A stretch of DNA of 18,656 nucleotides from Lamprobacter sp046541315. GTDB lineage: Bacteria; Pseudomonadota; Gammaproteobacteria; Chromatiales; Chromatiaceae. A model generated the notes under the pieces. That model saw only the letters and a list, made by a program, of their open reading frames with translations. It was not told the origin of the DNA and made no database searches. Made by a program: the position numbers and the translations under genes. Where the stretch lies: assembly GCF_046541315.1 (NCBI RefSeq), contig NZ_JBKHDN010000033.1, positions 1 to 18,656 on the forward strand, given 5' to 3'. Shown piece after piece: positions 7,183 through 14,241 of the stretch. How positions within the stretch are numbered: position 1 is the first letter of the stretch; each line of letters starts with the position of its first letter.

Positions 7183-7956
7183 TCAAGGCACCGCCGGCGG
7201 CGGCCGACTGGAGATCGGATCGCCGAGCCCAAGGCCCAGGTCGCGATCGGCCCGCCCCTGATTCACGGCCAACTCGATCAGATCGAAGGCGTTGCGGTAC
7301 CAAAAGGCCTCGCCGACCGCGACATCGGCAAAGGTCCGCGCCGATTTCAGCCAGCCGGTGCCGGCCCGCACCTCGGCCGCGGGCGCAAGGCGATCCGCCG
7401 ACAGCCCGGTCATCAGATTGCCAAAGGCATCCACATAGCAGATGCGGGCGCACTCGGCGGACCAGTCGGCACCGACCAGTTGGCGCGCCTCGACGGGGTC
7501 GGCCTCCAGCCACTCGCCGGCGACCAGCCGCGCCGCTGCGGGCACGAACAGATCGCGGCCATGGAAGGTCGCCGACAGCCGGTCCGGGCGCCAGCGCAGT
7601 CGAAACAGCCGCGCCTGCGGATGCGCGCGCAACAGCGGCATCAGCAACCCGTTATCCGGCGCCAGCCACCAGCCGGACTCGCCGCATTGGGCGATGATCA
7701 GCGCGCGCTCGGTGCCCACGCCCGGATCGACGACACAGGTGTAGAGCGTCTGCGCTGGCATGCCACGGGCCAGTCCGGGCAGCAGATAGGCGGCCAGATC
7801 CGGACGGCACGCCGGTAGATCGGAGATCAGTTCGACCACTGGCACCGCAGGCGCCAACGCGCTCAGACGCAATCGCATCTGGCCGACATAGGGCCCGGCG
7901 CCGAAGTCGGTCAGCAGGGCGATGCGCGTCGGCTGCTCGGGCGATTGCTCAGGCAT
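7183..7956 (-). CDS. SAM hydroxide adenosyltransferase (DUF62, chlorinase/fluorinase superfamily)
   Basis: Family members hydrolyse S-adenosylmethionine to adenosine and methionine using an activated water; true halogenases are rare relatives. The 257-residue protein has the start IALLTDFGAGPYVGQM (12-27), VVDPGVGT (75-82), APDNGLL (99-105), FHGRDLF (131-137), DAFGNLMTG and the C-terminal YRNAFDLIELAVNQGRAD. The Asp-Arg-His triad that marks the hydroxide-using group is present as D77, R84 and H132, arguing against a halogenase. ATG 7954-7956 lacks a clear Shine-Dalgarno. It is the first gene after the terminator of the ribosomal operon, with pip, dtd and his downstream. The physiological role of this family in bacteria is not well established. 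Confidence 0.92.
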   Translation of the reverse strand: MPEQSPEQPTRIALLTDFGAGPYVGQMRLRLSALAPAVPVVELISDLPACRPDLAAYLLPGLARGMPAQTLYTCVVDPGVGTERALIIAQCGESGWWLAPDNGLLMPLLRAHPQARLFRLRWRPDRLSATFHGRDLFVPAAARLVAGEWLEADPVEARQLVGADWSAECARICYVDAFGNLMTGLSADRLAPAAEVRAGTGWLKSARTFADVAVGEAFWYRNAFDLIELAVNQGRADRDLGLGLGDPISSRPPPAVP

Positions 7957-8019
7957 GACCAGGACTCACGAACGACGATCGCCCGGGCCGGTCCCGCGCC
8001 CACGGCGTCTATCGCCGGG

Positions 8020-8053
8020 TTCAAAACGCAAACGGCCGGGTCGAACCCGGCCG
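8020..8053 (-). terminator. intrinsic terminator of the alpha (rplQ) operon
   Basis: A perfect 9-bp GC-rich stem (arms 8033-8041 and 8045-8053) closes a 3-nt loop. On the minus strand it is followed by TTTGCGTTTTG (8022-8032). It lies about 50 bp past the rplQ stop codon, where the ribosomal protein operon is expected to end. Confidence 0.8.
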
Positions 8054-8101
8054 CATCGGCACAAGACGCGCGCATCGCCAAGCATCTCGCCGCCCTCGAA
8101 C

Positions 8102-8482
8102 TCAATCGTCGCCATCCACGCCAAGGGGACGATCGACCAGCTCGACATAGGCCATGGGCGCTGCGTCGCCGGCCCGAAAACCGCACTTGAGGATACGCAG
8201 GTAGCCACCGGGACGCTCGCTATAGCGTGGACCCAGCTCGCTGAAGAGCTTGCCGACGACCTCCTTATCGCGCAGCCGCGCGAAGGCGAGGCGACGATGA
8301 TGGACCGAATCGTCCTTCGCCAAGGTGATCAAGGGCTCGGCCACGCGGCGCAGTTCCTTCGCCTTCGGCAGCGTCGTCTTGATCAGCTCGTGGCGGATCA
8401 GCGAGCCCGCCATGTTACGGAACATCGCCTCGCGATGGGCGCTGTTCCGGTTCAGTTTTCTTCCAGCTTTTAGGTGTCGCAT
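8102..8482 (-). CDS. rplQ: 50S ribosomal protein L17
   Basis: Large-subunit protein lying near the peptide exit tunnel. The 126-residue product begins with the signature MRHLKAGRKLNRNSAHREAM and continues SLIRHELIKTTLPKAKELR; the GGYLRILKCGFRAGDAAPMA segment near residues 91-110 is also typical. It is close to the 127 residues of E. coli L17. The start ATG 8480-8482 is fixed by the conserved N-terminus; the preceding GGAACA is a weak Shine-Dalgarno within a small duplicated sequence. It is the last gene of the alpha operon, 31 bp after rpoA. Confidence 0.98.
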   Translation of the reverse strand: MRHLKAGRKLNRNSAHREAMFRNMAGSLIRHELIKTTLPKAKELRRVAEPLITLAKDDSVHHRRLAFARLRDKEVVGKLFSELGPRYSERPGGYLRILKCGFRAGDAAPMAYVELVDRPLGVDGDD

Positions 8483-8487
8483 TGTTC

Positions 8488-8516
8488 TGTTCCGCTCGCT
8501 AATGTTCCGCTCGCTA
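8488..8516. repeat. 14-bp tandem duplication between rpoA and rplQ
   Basis: TGTTCCGCTCGCTA occurs twice, at 8488-8501 and 8503-8516, separated by one base. On the minus strand each copy reads TAGCGAGCGGAACA. The upstream copy carries the rpoA TAG stop and both carry the GGAACA that precedes rplQ. Confidence 0.9.
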
Positions 8517-9530
8517 CTTGACCATCAACTCTTCGATGTTCTCGGGCGGCCAGTTCTCCAGGCGCATGCCGAGCGACAGGCCGCGGGTGGCCAAGACATC
8601 CTTGATTTCGGTGAGCGACTTCTTGCCCAGGTTGGGCGTCTTCAGCAACTCGACCTCGGTGCGCTGGATCAGATCGCCGATCAGATAGATGTTCTCGGCC
8701 TTGAGGCAATTCGCCGAGCGCACCGTCAGCTCCAGCTCGTCGACCGGCCGCACCAGGATCGGATCATAGGCCGGCTCGCTCGGGCGCTCCTCATGTTCGA
8801 GACCCTCGGTGGGCCCGGTCTGGTCGAGATCGACGAAGCTGCCGAGCTGATCGCGCAGGATGGTCGCCGCGCGCTGCACCGCCTCCTTGGCATCGAGCGT
8901 GCCGTCGGTTTCGAGATCGATGACCAAACGATCGAGATCGGTCCGCTGTTCGACCCGCGCCGCCTCGACATCGACCGCCACGCGCAGCACCGGGCTGAAG
9001 GTGGCATCGAGCGGAAGCTTGCCGATCGGGCGCTCCTCGGCGCCATTCACCTCGCGCGCGCTCGCCGGCTCGTAGCCGCGTCCCCGGCGCACGGTCAGCG
9101 ACATGCTCAGCTCGGTCTTGCCGGTCAGGTTCGCGATCACCAGATCGGGATTGGCGATCTCGGCCGTGTGATCGATCGCGATATCGCCGGCGGTGACCGC
9201 ACCGGGCCCGACTTTGCTGAGGGTAAAGGTGCCCTCCTCGCGCCCATGCAAGCGGATGGCAAGCTGCTTGAGGTTGAGCAGGATCTCGAGGACATCCTGC
9301 TGCACGCCCTCGATCGTGGTGTACTCATGCAGGATGCCCTGGATCTCGACCTCGGTGACGGCGAAGCCGTCCATCGAGGACAGCAGGATGCGCCGAAGCG
9401 CGTTGCCGAGCGTATGCCCGAAGCCACGCTCGAAAGGCTCGAGTGAGACCTTGGCGCGGTTCGGACTGCCGGCGACGGGATCGACCTTGACGATGCGCGG
9501 CTTGAGAAAGCCGCCTGCGACGTCTGACAT
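8514..9530 (-). CDS. rpoA: DNA-directed RNA polymerase alpha subunit
   Basis: Dimerising scaffold of RNA polymerase and contact for UP elements and activators. The 338-residue product has an N-terminal domain (1 to about 235) with FGHTLGNALRRILLSSM (37-53), which contacts beta. A linker follows, then the C-terminal domain (about 255-335) with LTVRSANCLKAENI, carrying the Arg equivalent to E. coli R265, and the helix-hairpin-helix LLKTPNLGKKSLTEIK. It is slightly longer than the 329 residues of E. coli. ATG 9528-9530 is preceded by GAGGGAG. It lies between rpsD (25 bp) and rplQ as in the standard alpha operon. Confidence 0.99.
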   Translation of the reverse strand: MSDVAGGFLKPRIVKVDPVAGSPNRAKVSLEPFERGFGHTLGNALRRILLSSMDGFAVTEVEIQGILHEYTTIEGVQQDVLEILLNLKQLAIRLHGREEGTFTLSKVGPGAVTAGDIAIDHTAEIANPDLVIANLTGKTELSMSLTVRRGRGYEPASAREVNGAEERPIGKLPLDATFSPVLRVAVDVEAARVEQRTDLDRLVIDLETDGTLDAKEAVQRAATILRDQLGSFVDLDQTGPTEGLEHEERPSEPAYDPILVRPVDELELTVRSANCLKAENIYLIGDLIQRTEVELLKTPNLGKKSLTEIKDVLATRGLSLGMRLENWPPENIEELMVK

Positions 9531-9555
9531 AAAAAACTCCCTCGGCGGCGGTGGG

Positions 9556-10176
9556 TTACTTGGAGTACAACTCGACGATCAGCGACTCGTTGATGTCGGA
9601 CGGCAGATCGACCCGATCCGGAACGCGCTTGAAGACCCCTTTCGCCGACTTGCTGTCGACCTCGATCCATTCCGCGAAGCCGTTCGCCTCGGCCAAGGCC
9701 AGCGCGTTCTGCACGCGCACCTGCTTCTTGGCCTTTTCGCGAACCTCGATCTCGTCCTCGACGGCGACCTGATAGGATGGAATAGAGACGACCTTGCCGT
9801 TGACCAGCACGCCCTTGTGGCCGATCAGCTGCCGTGCCTCGGCGCGAGTGGCGCCGAAGCCCATACGATAAACCACGTTATCGAGGCGGCGTTCGAGCAG
9901 TTGCAGCAGGTTCTCGCCGGTCGCGCCCTTGCGGCGGGCGGCCTCGGCATAGTAATTCCGGAACTGCCTCTCCATCACCCCATAGGTGCGACGGACCTTC
10001 TGCTTCTCGCGCAGCTGGAGACCGTAATCGGACAGTCGGCGGCGCCGATCGGCGGCCTGTCCCGGCTGCTTTTCGAGATTGCACTTGGTCTCGAGCGCGC
10101 GCGCCTTGCTCTTGAGGCCAAGATCGACGCCCTCGCGACGTGCCAGCTTGCAGGTGGGACCAATGTATCTTGCCAT
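9556..10176 (-). CDS. rpsD: 30S ribosomal protein S4
   Basis: Primary 16S rRNA-binding protein that nucleates 30S assembly; in E. coli it also represses the alpha operon by binding the leader near rpsM. The 206-residue product equals E. coli S4 in length. It begins MARYIGPTCKLARREGVDL, and the S4 RNA-binding domain is visible from about residue 94 (RRLDNVVYRMGFGATRAEAR, then QLIGHKGVLVNGK). The zinc-type Cys cluster of some S4 proteins is absent. Start ATG 10174-10176 follows a GGGGCAGAGAA stretch; the upstream in-frame extension is discarded. It lies 13 bp after rpsK. Confidence 0.98.
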   Translation of the reverse strand: MARYIGPTCKLARREGVDLGLKSKARALETKCNLEKQPGQAADRRRRLSDYGLQLREKQKVRRTYGVMERQFRNYYAEAARRKGATGENLLQLLERRLDNVVYRMGFGATRAEARQLIGHKGVLVNGKVVSIPSYQVAVEDEIEVREKAKKQVRVQNALALAEANGFAEWIEVDSKSAKGVFKRVPDRVDLPSDINESLIVELYSK

Positions 10177-10189
10177 GTTCTCTGCCCCG

Positions 10190-10576
10190 TTAGACGCGCC
10201 GCTTCTTCGGCGGTCGGCAACCATTGTGTGGGATCGGCGTCACGTCGGTGATGCTCGCGACCTTGAAGCCCGCGTTGTTCAATGCGCGAACGGCGGATTC
10301 GCGGCCCGGCCCCGGCCCCTTGACATGGACATCGAGGTTGACGACGCCGAATTCCTTCGCCGCCTGGCCGGCGCGCGTCGCGGCGACCTGGGCCGCGAAC
10401 GGCGTGCTCTTGCGCGAGCCGCGGAAACCGGAGCCGCCGGAGGTCGCCCAGGTCAGGGCATTGCCCTGCCGATCGGTGATCGTGATGATGGTGTTGTTGA
10501 ACGAGGCGTGGATATGGGCCACGCCGTCCGCCACCTGCTTCTTGACTTTTTTGCGCGTGCGCAGCTGCTTAGCCAC
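10190..10576 (-). CDS. rpsK: 30S ribosomal protein S11
   Basis: Small-subunit platform protein contacting 16S rRNA and the mRNA exit region near the E site. The 128-residue product matches the family: VAHIHASFNNTIITITDRQG (19-38), the GGSGFRGSRKSTPFAAQ segment, VKGPGPGRESAVRAL and the terminal DVTPIPHNGCRPPKKRRV. The start codon is GTG (10574-10576), with GGAGA about 10 nt upstream. It lies 82 bp after rpsM and 13 bp before rpsD. No truncation or unusual residue is seen. Confidence 0.98.
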   Translation of the reverse strand: MAKQLRTRKKVKKQVADGVAHIHASFNNTIITITDRQGNALTWATSGGSGFRGSRKSTPFAAQVAATRAGQAAKEFGVVNLDVHVKGPGPGRESAVRALNNAGFKVASITDVTPIPHNGCRPPKKRRV

Positions 10577-10658
10577 TGTAATCTGTCTCCGAGCGAAAAA
10601 GGCGTTCGGCCGCCGGCGCGTCCCCGCGCCAGTCGGTCAGAGGCCCCTAAAACGGGTT

Positions 10659-11015
10659 TTAACGACGAACCGGGCGCCGCGGGCCCTTGCGCGTGCGCGC
10701 ATTGGTGCGCGTGCGCTGACCGCGCAGCGGAAGGCCGCGCCGATGGCGGATGCCGCGGTTACAGCCGAGGTCCATCAGGCGCTTGATATTCATCGACACC
10801 TCACGCCGGAGATCGCCCTCGACCGAGTATTTGCCAACCTCGGCGCGCAGGCGATCGACCTCCTCCTCGGATAAGGTGCGGATGGGCGCGGTGGTCGGTA
10901 TCTGTGCGGCCTCGCAGATCGCGGCAGCCCGAGTCCGCCCGATCCCGTAGATCGATGTCAAGGCAATGACCGCGTGTTTTCGGTCTGGAATATTGACTCC
11001 GGCGATTCGAGCCAT
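10659..11015 (-). CDS. rpsM: 30S ribosomal protein S13
   Basis: Small-subunit head protein at the subunit interface that contacts P-site tRNA through its basic tail. The 118-residue product equals E. coli S13 in length. It starts MARIAGVNIPDRKHAVIALT, contains SIYGIGRTRAAAICEAA (helix-two-turn-helix) and ends with the basic GQRTRTNARTRKGPRRPVRR tail. The ATG at 11013-11015 has AGGAGCG upstream; a longer in-frame opening to 11111 crosses the likely promoter and is not used. It is the first gene of the alpha operon, 105 bp after rpmJ. Confidence 0.98.
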   Translation of the reverse strand: MARIAGVNIPDRKHAVIALTSIYGIGRTRAAAICEAAQIPTTAPIRTLSEEEVDRLRAEVGKYSVEGDLRREVSMNIKRLMDLGCNRGIRHRRGLPLRGQRTRTNARTRKGPRRPVRR

Positions 11016-11070
11016 GCGCGTTGCGCTCCTGAGCGTTCGGTTCTTTTGGAAGAAAAAGTGTAAACAGGGC

Positions 11071-11100
11071 AGTATAGCACTGTGCGCTTTCGAATGAAAG
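11071..11100 (-). promoter_or_regulatory. putative promoter for the alpha operon (rpsM-rplQ)
   Basis: In the rpmJ-rpsM spacer the minus strand reads TGCTATACT, an extended -10 (TATACT at 11071-11076, TG at -15). CTTTCA (11095-11100) lies 18 bp upstream as a weak -35. Transcription would start near 11064, giving a leader of about 48 nt before rpsM, the site where S4 autoregulation acts in E. coli. Confidence 0.55.
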
Positions 11101-11120
11101 CCGCAACGCAAGCGTCCCGC

Positions 11121-11234
11121 TCAGCCCTGGCGCTGTTTATGCCGCGGATCCTTACAGATCACGCGAATGGTGCCATTGCGACGGATGGTCTTGCAGTGGC
11201 GGCAGATCTTTTTGACAGATGCTCTTACCTTCAT
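11121..11234 (-). CDS. rpmJ: 50S ribosomal protein L36 (zinc-binding form)
   Basis: A 37-codon gene encoding the small zinc-ribbon protein of the large subunit. The product starts MKVRASVKKICRHCKTIRRN and ends KDPRHKQRQG. The metal ligands Cys11, Cys14, Cys27 and His32 are all present, so this is the C+ form that depends on zinc rather than the zinc-independent paralogue. ATG 11232-11234 has GGAGA upstream. It follows secY by 85 bp and precedes rpsM, the usual place for rpmJ at the spc-alpha boundary. Confidence 0.97.
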   Translation of the reverse strand: MKVRASVKKICRHCKTIRRNGTIRVICKDPRHKQRQG

Positions 11235-11319
11235 GGGTGTCTCCGTTTTCGATGAGGGTCGCGGCCTCGCTAGCTCGCCTGGGACGAGCAGGTCGCCGCG
11301 CCGCGGCCATACAGTCTGG

Positions 11320-12672
11320 TTATCGCGTGAGCCCGGCGCCGGGCGCCTTGAGATTGGCCTTCTTCATCAGACCCTCGTACTGATGGGACATCAGATGGGC
11401 CTGGACCTGGGCCATGAAGTCCATCACCACCACCACCACGATCAACAGCGAGGTGCCGCCGAAGTAGAACGGCACGTTCCAGCCGACGATCAGGAACTCC
11501 GGCAACAGGCAGACCGCCGTGATGTAGAGCGCGCCGGCAGCGGTGAGGCGCGTCATCACCGAGTCGATGTAGCGCGCGGTCTGCTCGCCGGGGCGAATGC
11601 CCGGGATGAAGGCACCGGAGCGCTTCAGGTTGTCGGCCGTGTCCTTGGCGTTGAAAACCAAGGCGGTATAGAAGAAACAGAAAAAGATGATCGCGGTCGC
11701 GTAGAACAGCACATAGACCGGCTCGCCGGGCGAGAGCTTGCTGGTGAGGTCGGCGAGCCAGCGCATGTTCTCGGACTGGCCGAACCACTGCCCGAGCGTG
11801 CCCGGGAACAGGATGATGCTCGAAGCGAAGATGGGCGGAATCACGCCCGCCATATTCAGTTTCAGCGGCAGATGCGTGCTCTGCGCCGCAAGCATGCGCC
11901 GGCCCTGTTGGCGGCGCGCATAGTTGACGGTGATCCGCCGCTGCCCGCGCTCGACGAAGACCACGAACGCGGTCACCGCCAGCGCCAGCGCGAACAGCAC
12001 CAGCACGGCGAGCGCGTTCATCTCGCCGGTGCGCACCAGCTCCAGGGTACCGCCGACGGCAGCCGGCAGGCCCGCGACGATACCGGCGAAAATGATCAGC
12101 GAGATGCCGTTACCGATGCCACGCTCGGTGATCTGCTCGCCGAGCCACATCAGGAACATGGTGCCGGTCACCAACGACACCGCGGCGGTGAAGACGAAGC
12201 CAAAGCCCTGCTGCACCACCAGCGCCGAACCGCCCGCCGTCTGCCCCTGCAGCGCGATCGAGATACCGACCGCCTGGAAGGTGGCCAGGACCACGGTGCC
12301 ATAACGCGTGTACTGGGTGATCTTGCGCCGGCCGGCCTCGCCCTCCTTCTTCAGCTGCTCGAGCTGCGGGATGACCGCCGACATCAGCTGCATGATGATG
12401 CTCGCCGAGATATACGGCATGATCCCCAGCGCAAGGATGCTCGCCCGCTCCAAGGCCCCGCCCGAGAACATGTTGAACATATCCAGGATCGAGCCCTGGT
12501 TCTGATCGAAGAGCACGGCCAGCGTTTCCGGATTCACCCCCGGTACCGGGATGAAGGTGCCGATGCGGTAGACGAGCAGCGCGCCGAGCACGAACAGCAG
12601 CCGCTGTCGCAACTCGGTCAGCCGCCCCATGCCACCGAGCGACTGCATCATCGATGCCGTATTCTTCGCCAT
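11320..12672 (-). CDS. secY: SecY, protein-conducting channel of the Sec translocon
   Basis: Inner-membrane channel that, with SecE and SecG, exports unfolded proteins driven by SecA and inserts membrane proteins from ribosomes. The 450-residue product has the usual ten hydrophobic helices. Characteristic stretches are RIGTFIPVPGVNPE after TM1, ALGIMPYISASIIMQL (plug and TM2 region), the cytoplasmic loop ERGQRRITVNYARRQQG, and ADNLKRSGAFIPGIRPG, which carries the conserved arginine needed for SecA function. Start ATG 12670-12672 has AGGGG upstream. It sits between rplO and rpmJ as in the standard spc operon; a short tandem repeat lies in its leader. Confidence 0.99.
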   Translation of the reverse strand: MAKNTASMMQSLGGMGRLTELRQRLLFVLGALLVYRIGTFIPVPGVNPETLAVLFDQNQGSILDMFNMFSGGALERASILALGIMPYISASIIMQLMSAVIPQLEQLKKEGEAGRRKITQYTRYGTVVLATFQAVGISIALQGQTAGGSALVVQQGFGFVFTAAVSLVTGTMFLMWLGEQITERGIGNGISLIIFAGIVAGLPAAVGGTLELVRTGEMNALAVLVLFALALAVTAFVVFVERGQRRITVNYARRQQGRRMLAAQSTHLPLKLNMAGVIPPIFASSIILFPGTLGQWFGQSENMRWLADLTSKLSPGEPVYVLFYATAIIFFCFFYTALVFNAKDTADNLKRSGAFIPGIRPGEQTARYIDSVMTRLTAAGALYITAVCLLPEFLIVGWNVPFYFGGTSLLIVVVVVMDFMAQVQAHLMSHQYEGLMKKANLKAPGAGLTR

Positions 12673-12684
12673 CTTCGCGCCCCT

Positions 12685-12731
12685 ATTGAGCTATCGGTTG
12701 AGCTGTCGATTGAGCGATCGCTTAACTATCG
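12685..12731. repeat. 12-bp tandem repeats in the rplO-secY spacer
   Basis: Three adjacent 12-bp units read ATTGAGCTATCG (12685-12696), GTTGAGCTGTCG (12697-12708) and ATTGAGCGATCG (12709-12720). A degraded fourth unit (CTTAACTATCG) runs into the rplO stop codon. The units differ from one another at one to three positions. Confidence 0.85.
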
Positions 12732-13159
12732 CTGACCGAACCGCCGGCCGCCTCGATCGCGGCACGCGCGCCGGCACTGACCCGCAGGCCCTTGACCCGA
12801 TAGGCGCGATCGATCTCCCCGGACTTGATGAGCTTGACCGCCGAGACGGCGCCGGTAATCAGTCCGGCAGCGCGCAGGCTCGCCAGGTCGACCTCGGTGC
12901 CTTCGAGCCGGTGCAGCTCGCCGAGACGGATCTCGTCTTTACGCAAGGCCTTGCGCGAGCGGAAGCCGACCTTGGGCAGGCGCCGCTGCAACGGCATCTG
13001 ACCGCCCTCGAAGCCGGTCTTATGGAAGCCGCCAGCACGTGACTTCTGTCCCTTGTGGCCACGCCCGCAGGTCTTGCCAAGCCCGCTACCGATGCCGCGA
13101 CCGACACGCTTGGCGTCGGACCGGCTGCCCCGATCGGGGGTAAGAGTATTCAGATGCAT
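12722..13159 (-). CDS. rplO: 50S ribosomal protein L15
   Basis: Late-assembling large-subunit protein with an extended, glycine- and arginine-rich N-terminal arm that threads through 23S rRNA. The 145-residue product shows MHLNTLTPDRGSRSDAKRVG and GRGIGSGLGKTCGRGHKGQK (20-39), then GFEGGQMPLQRRLPKVGF and a globular C-terminal domain. Length matches E. coli (144). ATG 13157-13159 has GGAGGA upstream. It begins 1 bp after the rpmD stop. The stop codon lies within the start of the 12-bp repeat array before secY. Confidence 0.98.
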   Translation of the reverse strand: MHLNTLTPDRGSRSDAKRVGRGIGSGLGKTCGRGHKGQKSRAGGFHKTGFEGGQMPLQRRLPKVGFRSRKALRKDEIRLGELHRLEGTEVDLASLRAAGLITGAVSAVKLIKSGEIDRAYRVKGLRVSAGARAAIEAAGGSVSDS

Positions 13160-13160
13160 C

Positions 13161-13349
13161 TCAACCGTCCTCCAAAACGCGGACCATGTAGTGGACCTTG
13201 TTCACCATGCCGCGTGTCGCCGGCGTGTCCTCCACCTCGACGATCTGGTGCATGCGCCGCAAGCCGAGGCCGCGGACACAATCCTGGTGCGTCTTCAAGC
13301 GCCCGTGCATGCTGCGCACGAGCTGTACCTTCAGCCTGTTCTCCGCCAT
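13161..13349 (-). CDS. rpmD: 50S ribosomal protein L30
   Basis: Small large-subunit protein with a beta-alpha-beta fold. The 62-residue product contains LVRSMHGRLKTHQDCVRGLG (10-29) and LRRMHQIVEVEDTPATRGM, the family signature, and is close to the 59 residues of E. coli L30. ATG 13347-13349 follows GGAG at good spacing. It lies between rpsE (9 bp) and rplO (1 bp), as expected in the spc operon. Confidence 0.97.
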   Translation of the reverse strand: MAENRLKVQLVRSMHGRLKTHQDCVRGLGLRRMHQIVEVEDTPATRGMVNKVHYMVRVLEDG

Positions 13350-13358
13350 GTCTTGCTC

Positions 13359-13865
13359 CTACCCTAGGATCTCTTCGACGGTCTTGCCGCGCTTGGCCGC
13401 GACCGCCTCGGCATCGGCCATGCCGGAGAGGCCATTGATGGTCGCCTGGACCACGTTGATGGCGTTATTGGTGCCGATGCACTTGGCCAGCACATCCTGC
13501 ACCCCGACCACCTCGAACACCGCGCGCATCGCGCCGCCGGCGATGATGCCGGTCCCCTCGGAGGCCGGCTGCATGTAGACATGCGCGGCGCCGTGGCGGC
13601 CGTTGAGCGGGTACTGCAGGGTGGTGCCCTTGAGTTTGATATCGACCATGTTCTTGCGCGCGCTCTCCATCGCCTTCTGGATCGCGACCGGGACCTCACG
13701 CGCCTTGCCGGTGCCATAGCCGACCCGGCCCTTGCCATCGCCGACCACGGTGAGCGCGCCGAAACCGAACACGCGACCGCCCTTGACGACTTTCGCGACA
13801 CGGTTGACCGAGATGAGTTTCTCCAGCAGATCGTCGCCGTCGGGCTTGGGGTTGTAATTCGACAT
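13359..13865 (-). CDS. rpsE: 30S ribosomal protein S5
   Basis: Small-subunit protein near the mRNA entry channel, involved in decoding fidelity; spectinomycin-resistance mutations map in its family loop. The 168-residue product has the double-stranded RNA-binding-like N-terminal half (SVNRVAKVVKGGRVFGFGAL, 19-38, and VVGDGKGRVGYGTGKAREVP) and the C-terminal half with EGTGIIAGGAMRAVFE and VGVQDVLAKCIGTNN. Two adjacent ATGs occur at 13863-13868; the second gives better spacing from GAGGAG. A longer frame to 13955 overlaps rplR and is rejected. Confidence 0.98.
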   Translation of the reverse strand: MSNYNPKPDGDDLLEKLISVNRVAKVVKGGRVFGFGALTVVGDGKGRVGYGTGKAREVPVAIQKAMESARKNMVDIKLKGTTLQYPLNGRHGAAHVYMQPASEGTGIIAGGAMRAVFEVVGVQDVLAKCIGTNNAINVVQATINGLSGMADAEAVAAKRGKTVEEILG

Positions 13866-13875
13866 CATCGTCTCC

Positions 13876-14232
13876 TCAGAACTGAAGCCCGTGCTCGCGC
13901 GCGGAATCGGCGAGCGCCTTGACGCGACCGTGATATTTGAACCCGGAGCGGTCAAAGCTGACCTTCTCGACCCCGGCCGAACGCGCCCGATCGGCGATCG
14001 CCTGGCCGATCTTCACCGCTGCGCTGATATTGCCGGTGTGGCCCTCGCAGGCGGCCTTGAGTTCTTTCTCGACCGTCGAGGCGCAGGCGATCACGCGATC
14101 CCCCCCCTCGCCGATGACCTGGGCATAGATATGGCGCGGCGTGCGATACACGCAGAGCCGATAGCCGCCGAGTTCGCGAATCTTGGCCCGGGCGCGCGTC
14201 GCGCGCCGCAGCCGCGCATGTTTCTTATCCAT
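13876..14232 (-). CDS. rplR: 50S ribosomal protein L18
   Basis: Binds 5S rRNA with L5 and L25 to form the central protuberance of the large subunit. The 118-residue product begins MDKKHARLRRATRARAKIRE, aligned with the E. coli start (117 residues), and ends RVKALADSAREHGLQF. ATG 14230-14232 was chosen by that similarity; ATG 14236-14238 or GTG 14239-14241, just after the rplF stop, would add two or three residues and cannot be excluded. Spacing to rpsE is 10 bp. Confidence 0.96.
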   Translation of the reverse strand: MDKKHARLRRATRARAKIRELGGYRLCVYRTPRHIYAQVIGEGGDRVIACASTVEKELKAACEGHTGNISAAVKIGQAIADRARSAGVEKVSFDRSGFKYHGRVKALADSAREHGLQF

Positions 14233-14241
14233 CCGCATCAC

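Noticed and set aside
10648..10661. Palindrome TAAAACGGGTTTTA at the rpsM stop codon
   Set aside because: Only AT-rich 6-bp arms with a 2-nt loop, too small and weak to be a terminator; it lies inside a co-transcribed operon.
12714..12721. GCGATCGC palindrome (HIP1-like), with CGATCG common elsewhere in the window
   Set aside because: Abundance looks consistent with high GC and codon use; without a genome-wide count there is no evidence for over-representation.
11167..12735. 522-codon open frame on the plus strand with His- and Gln-rich segments
   Set aside because: It lies opposite secY. Its composition is what antisense of a GC-rich hydrophobic gene gives, and secY is certain.
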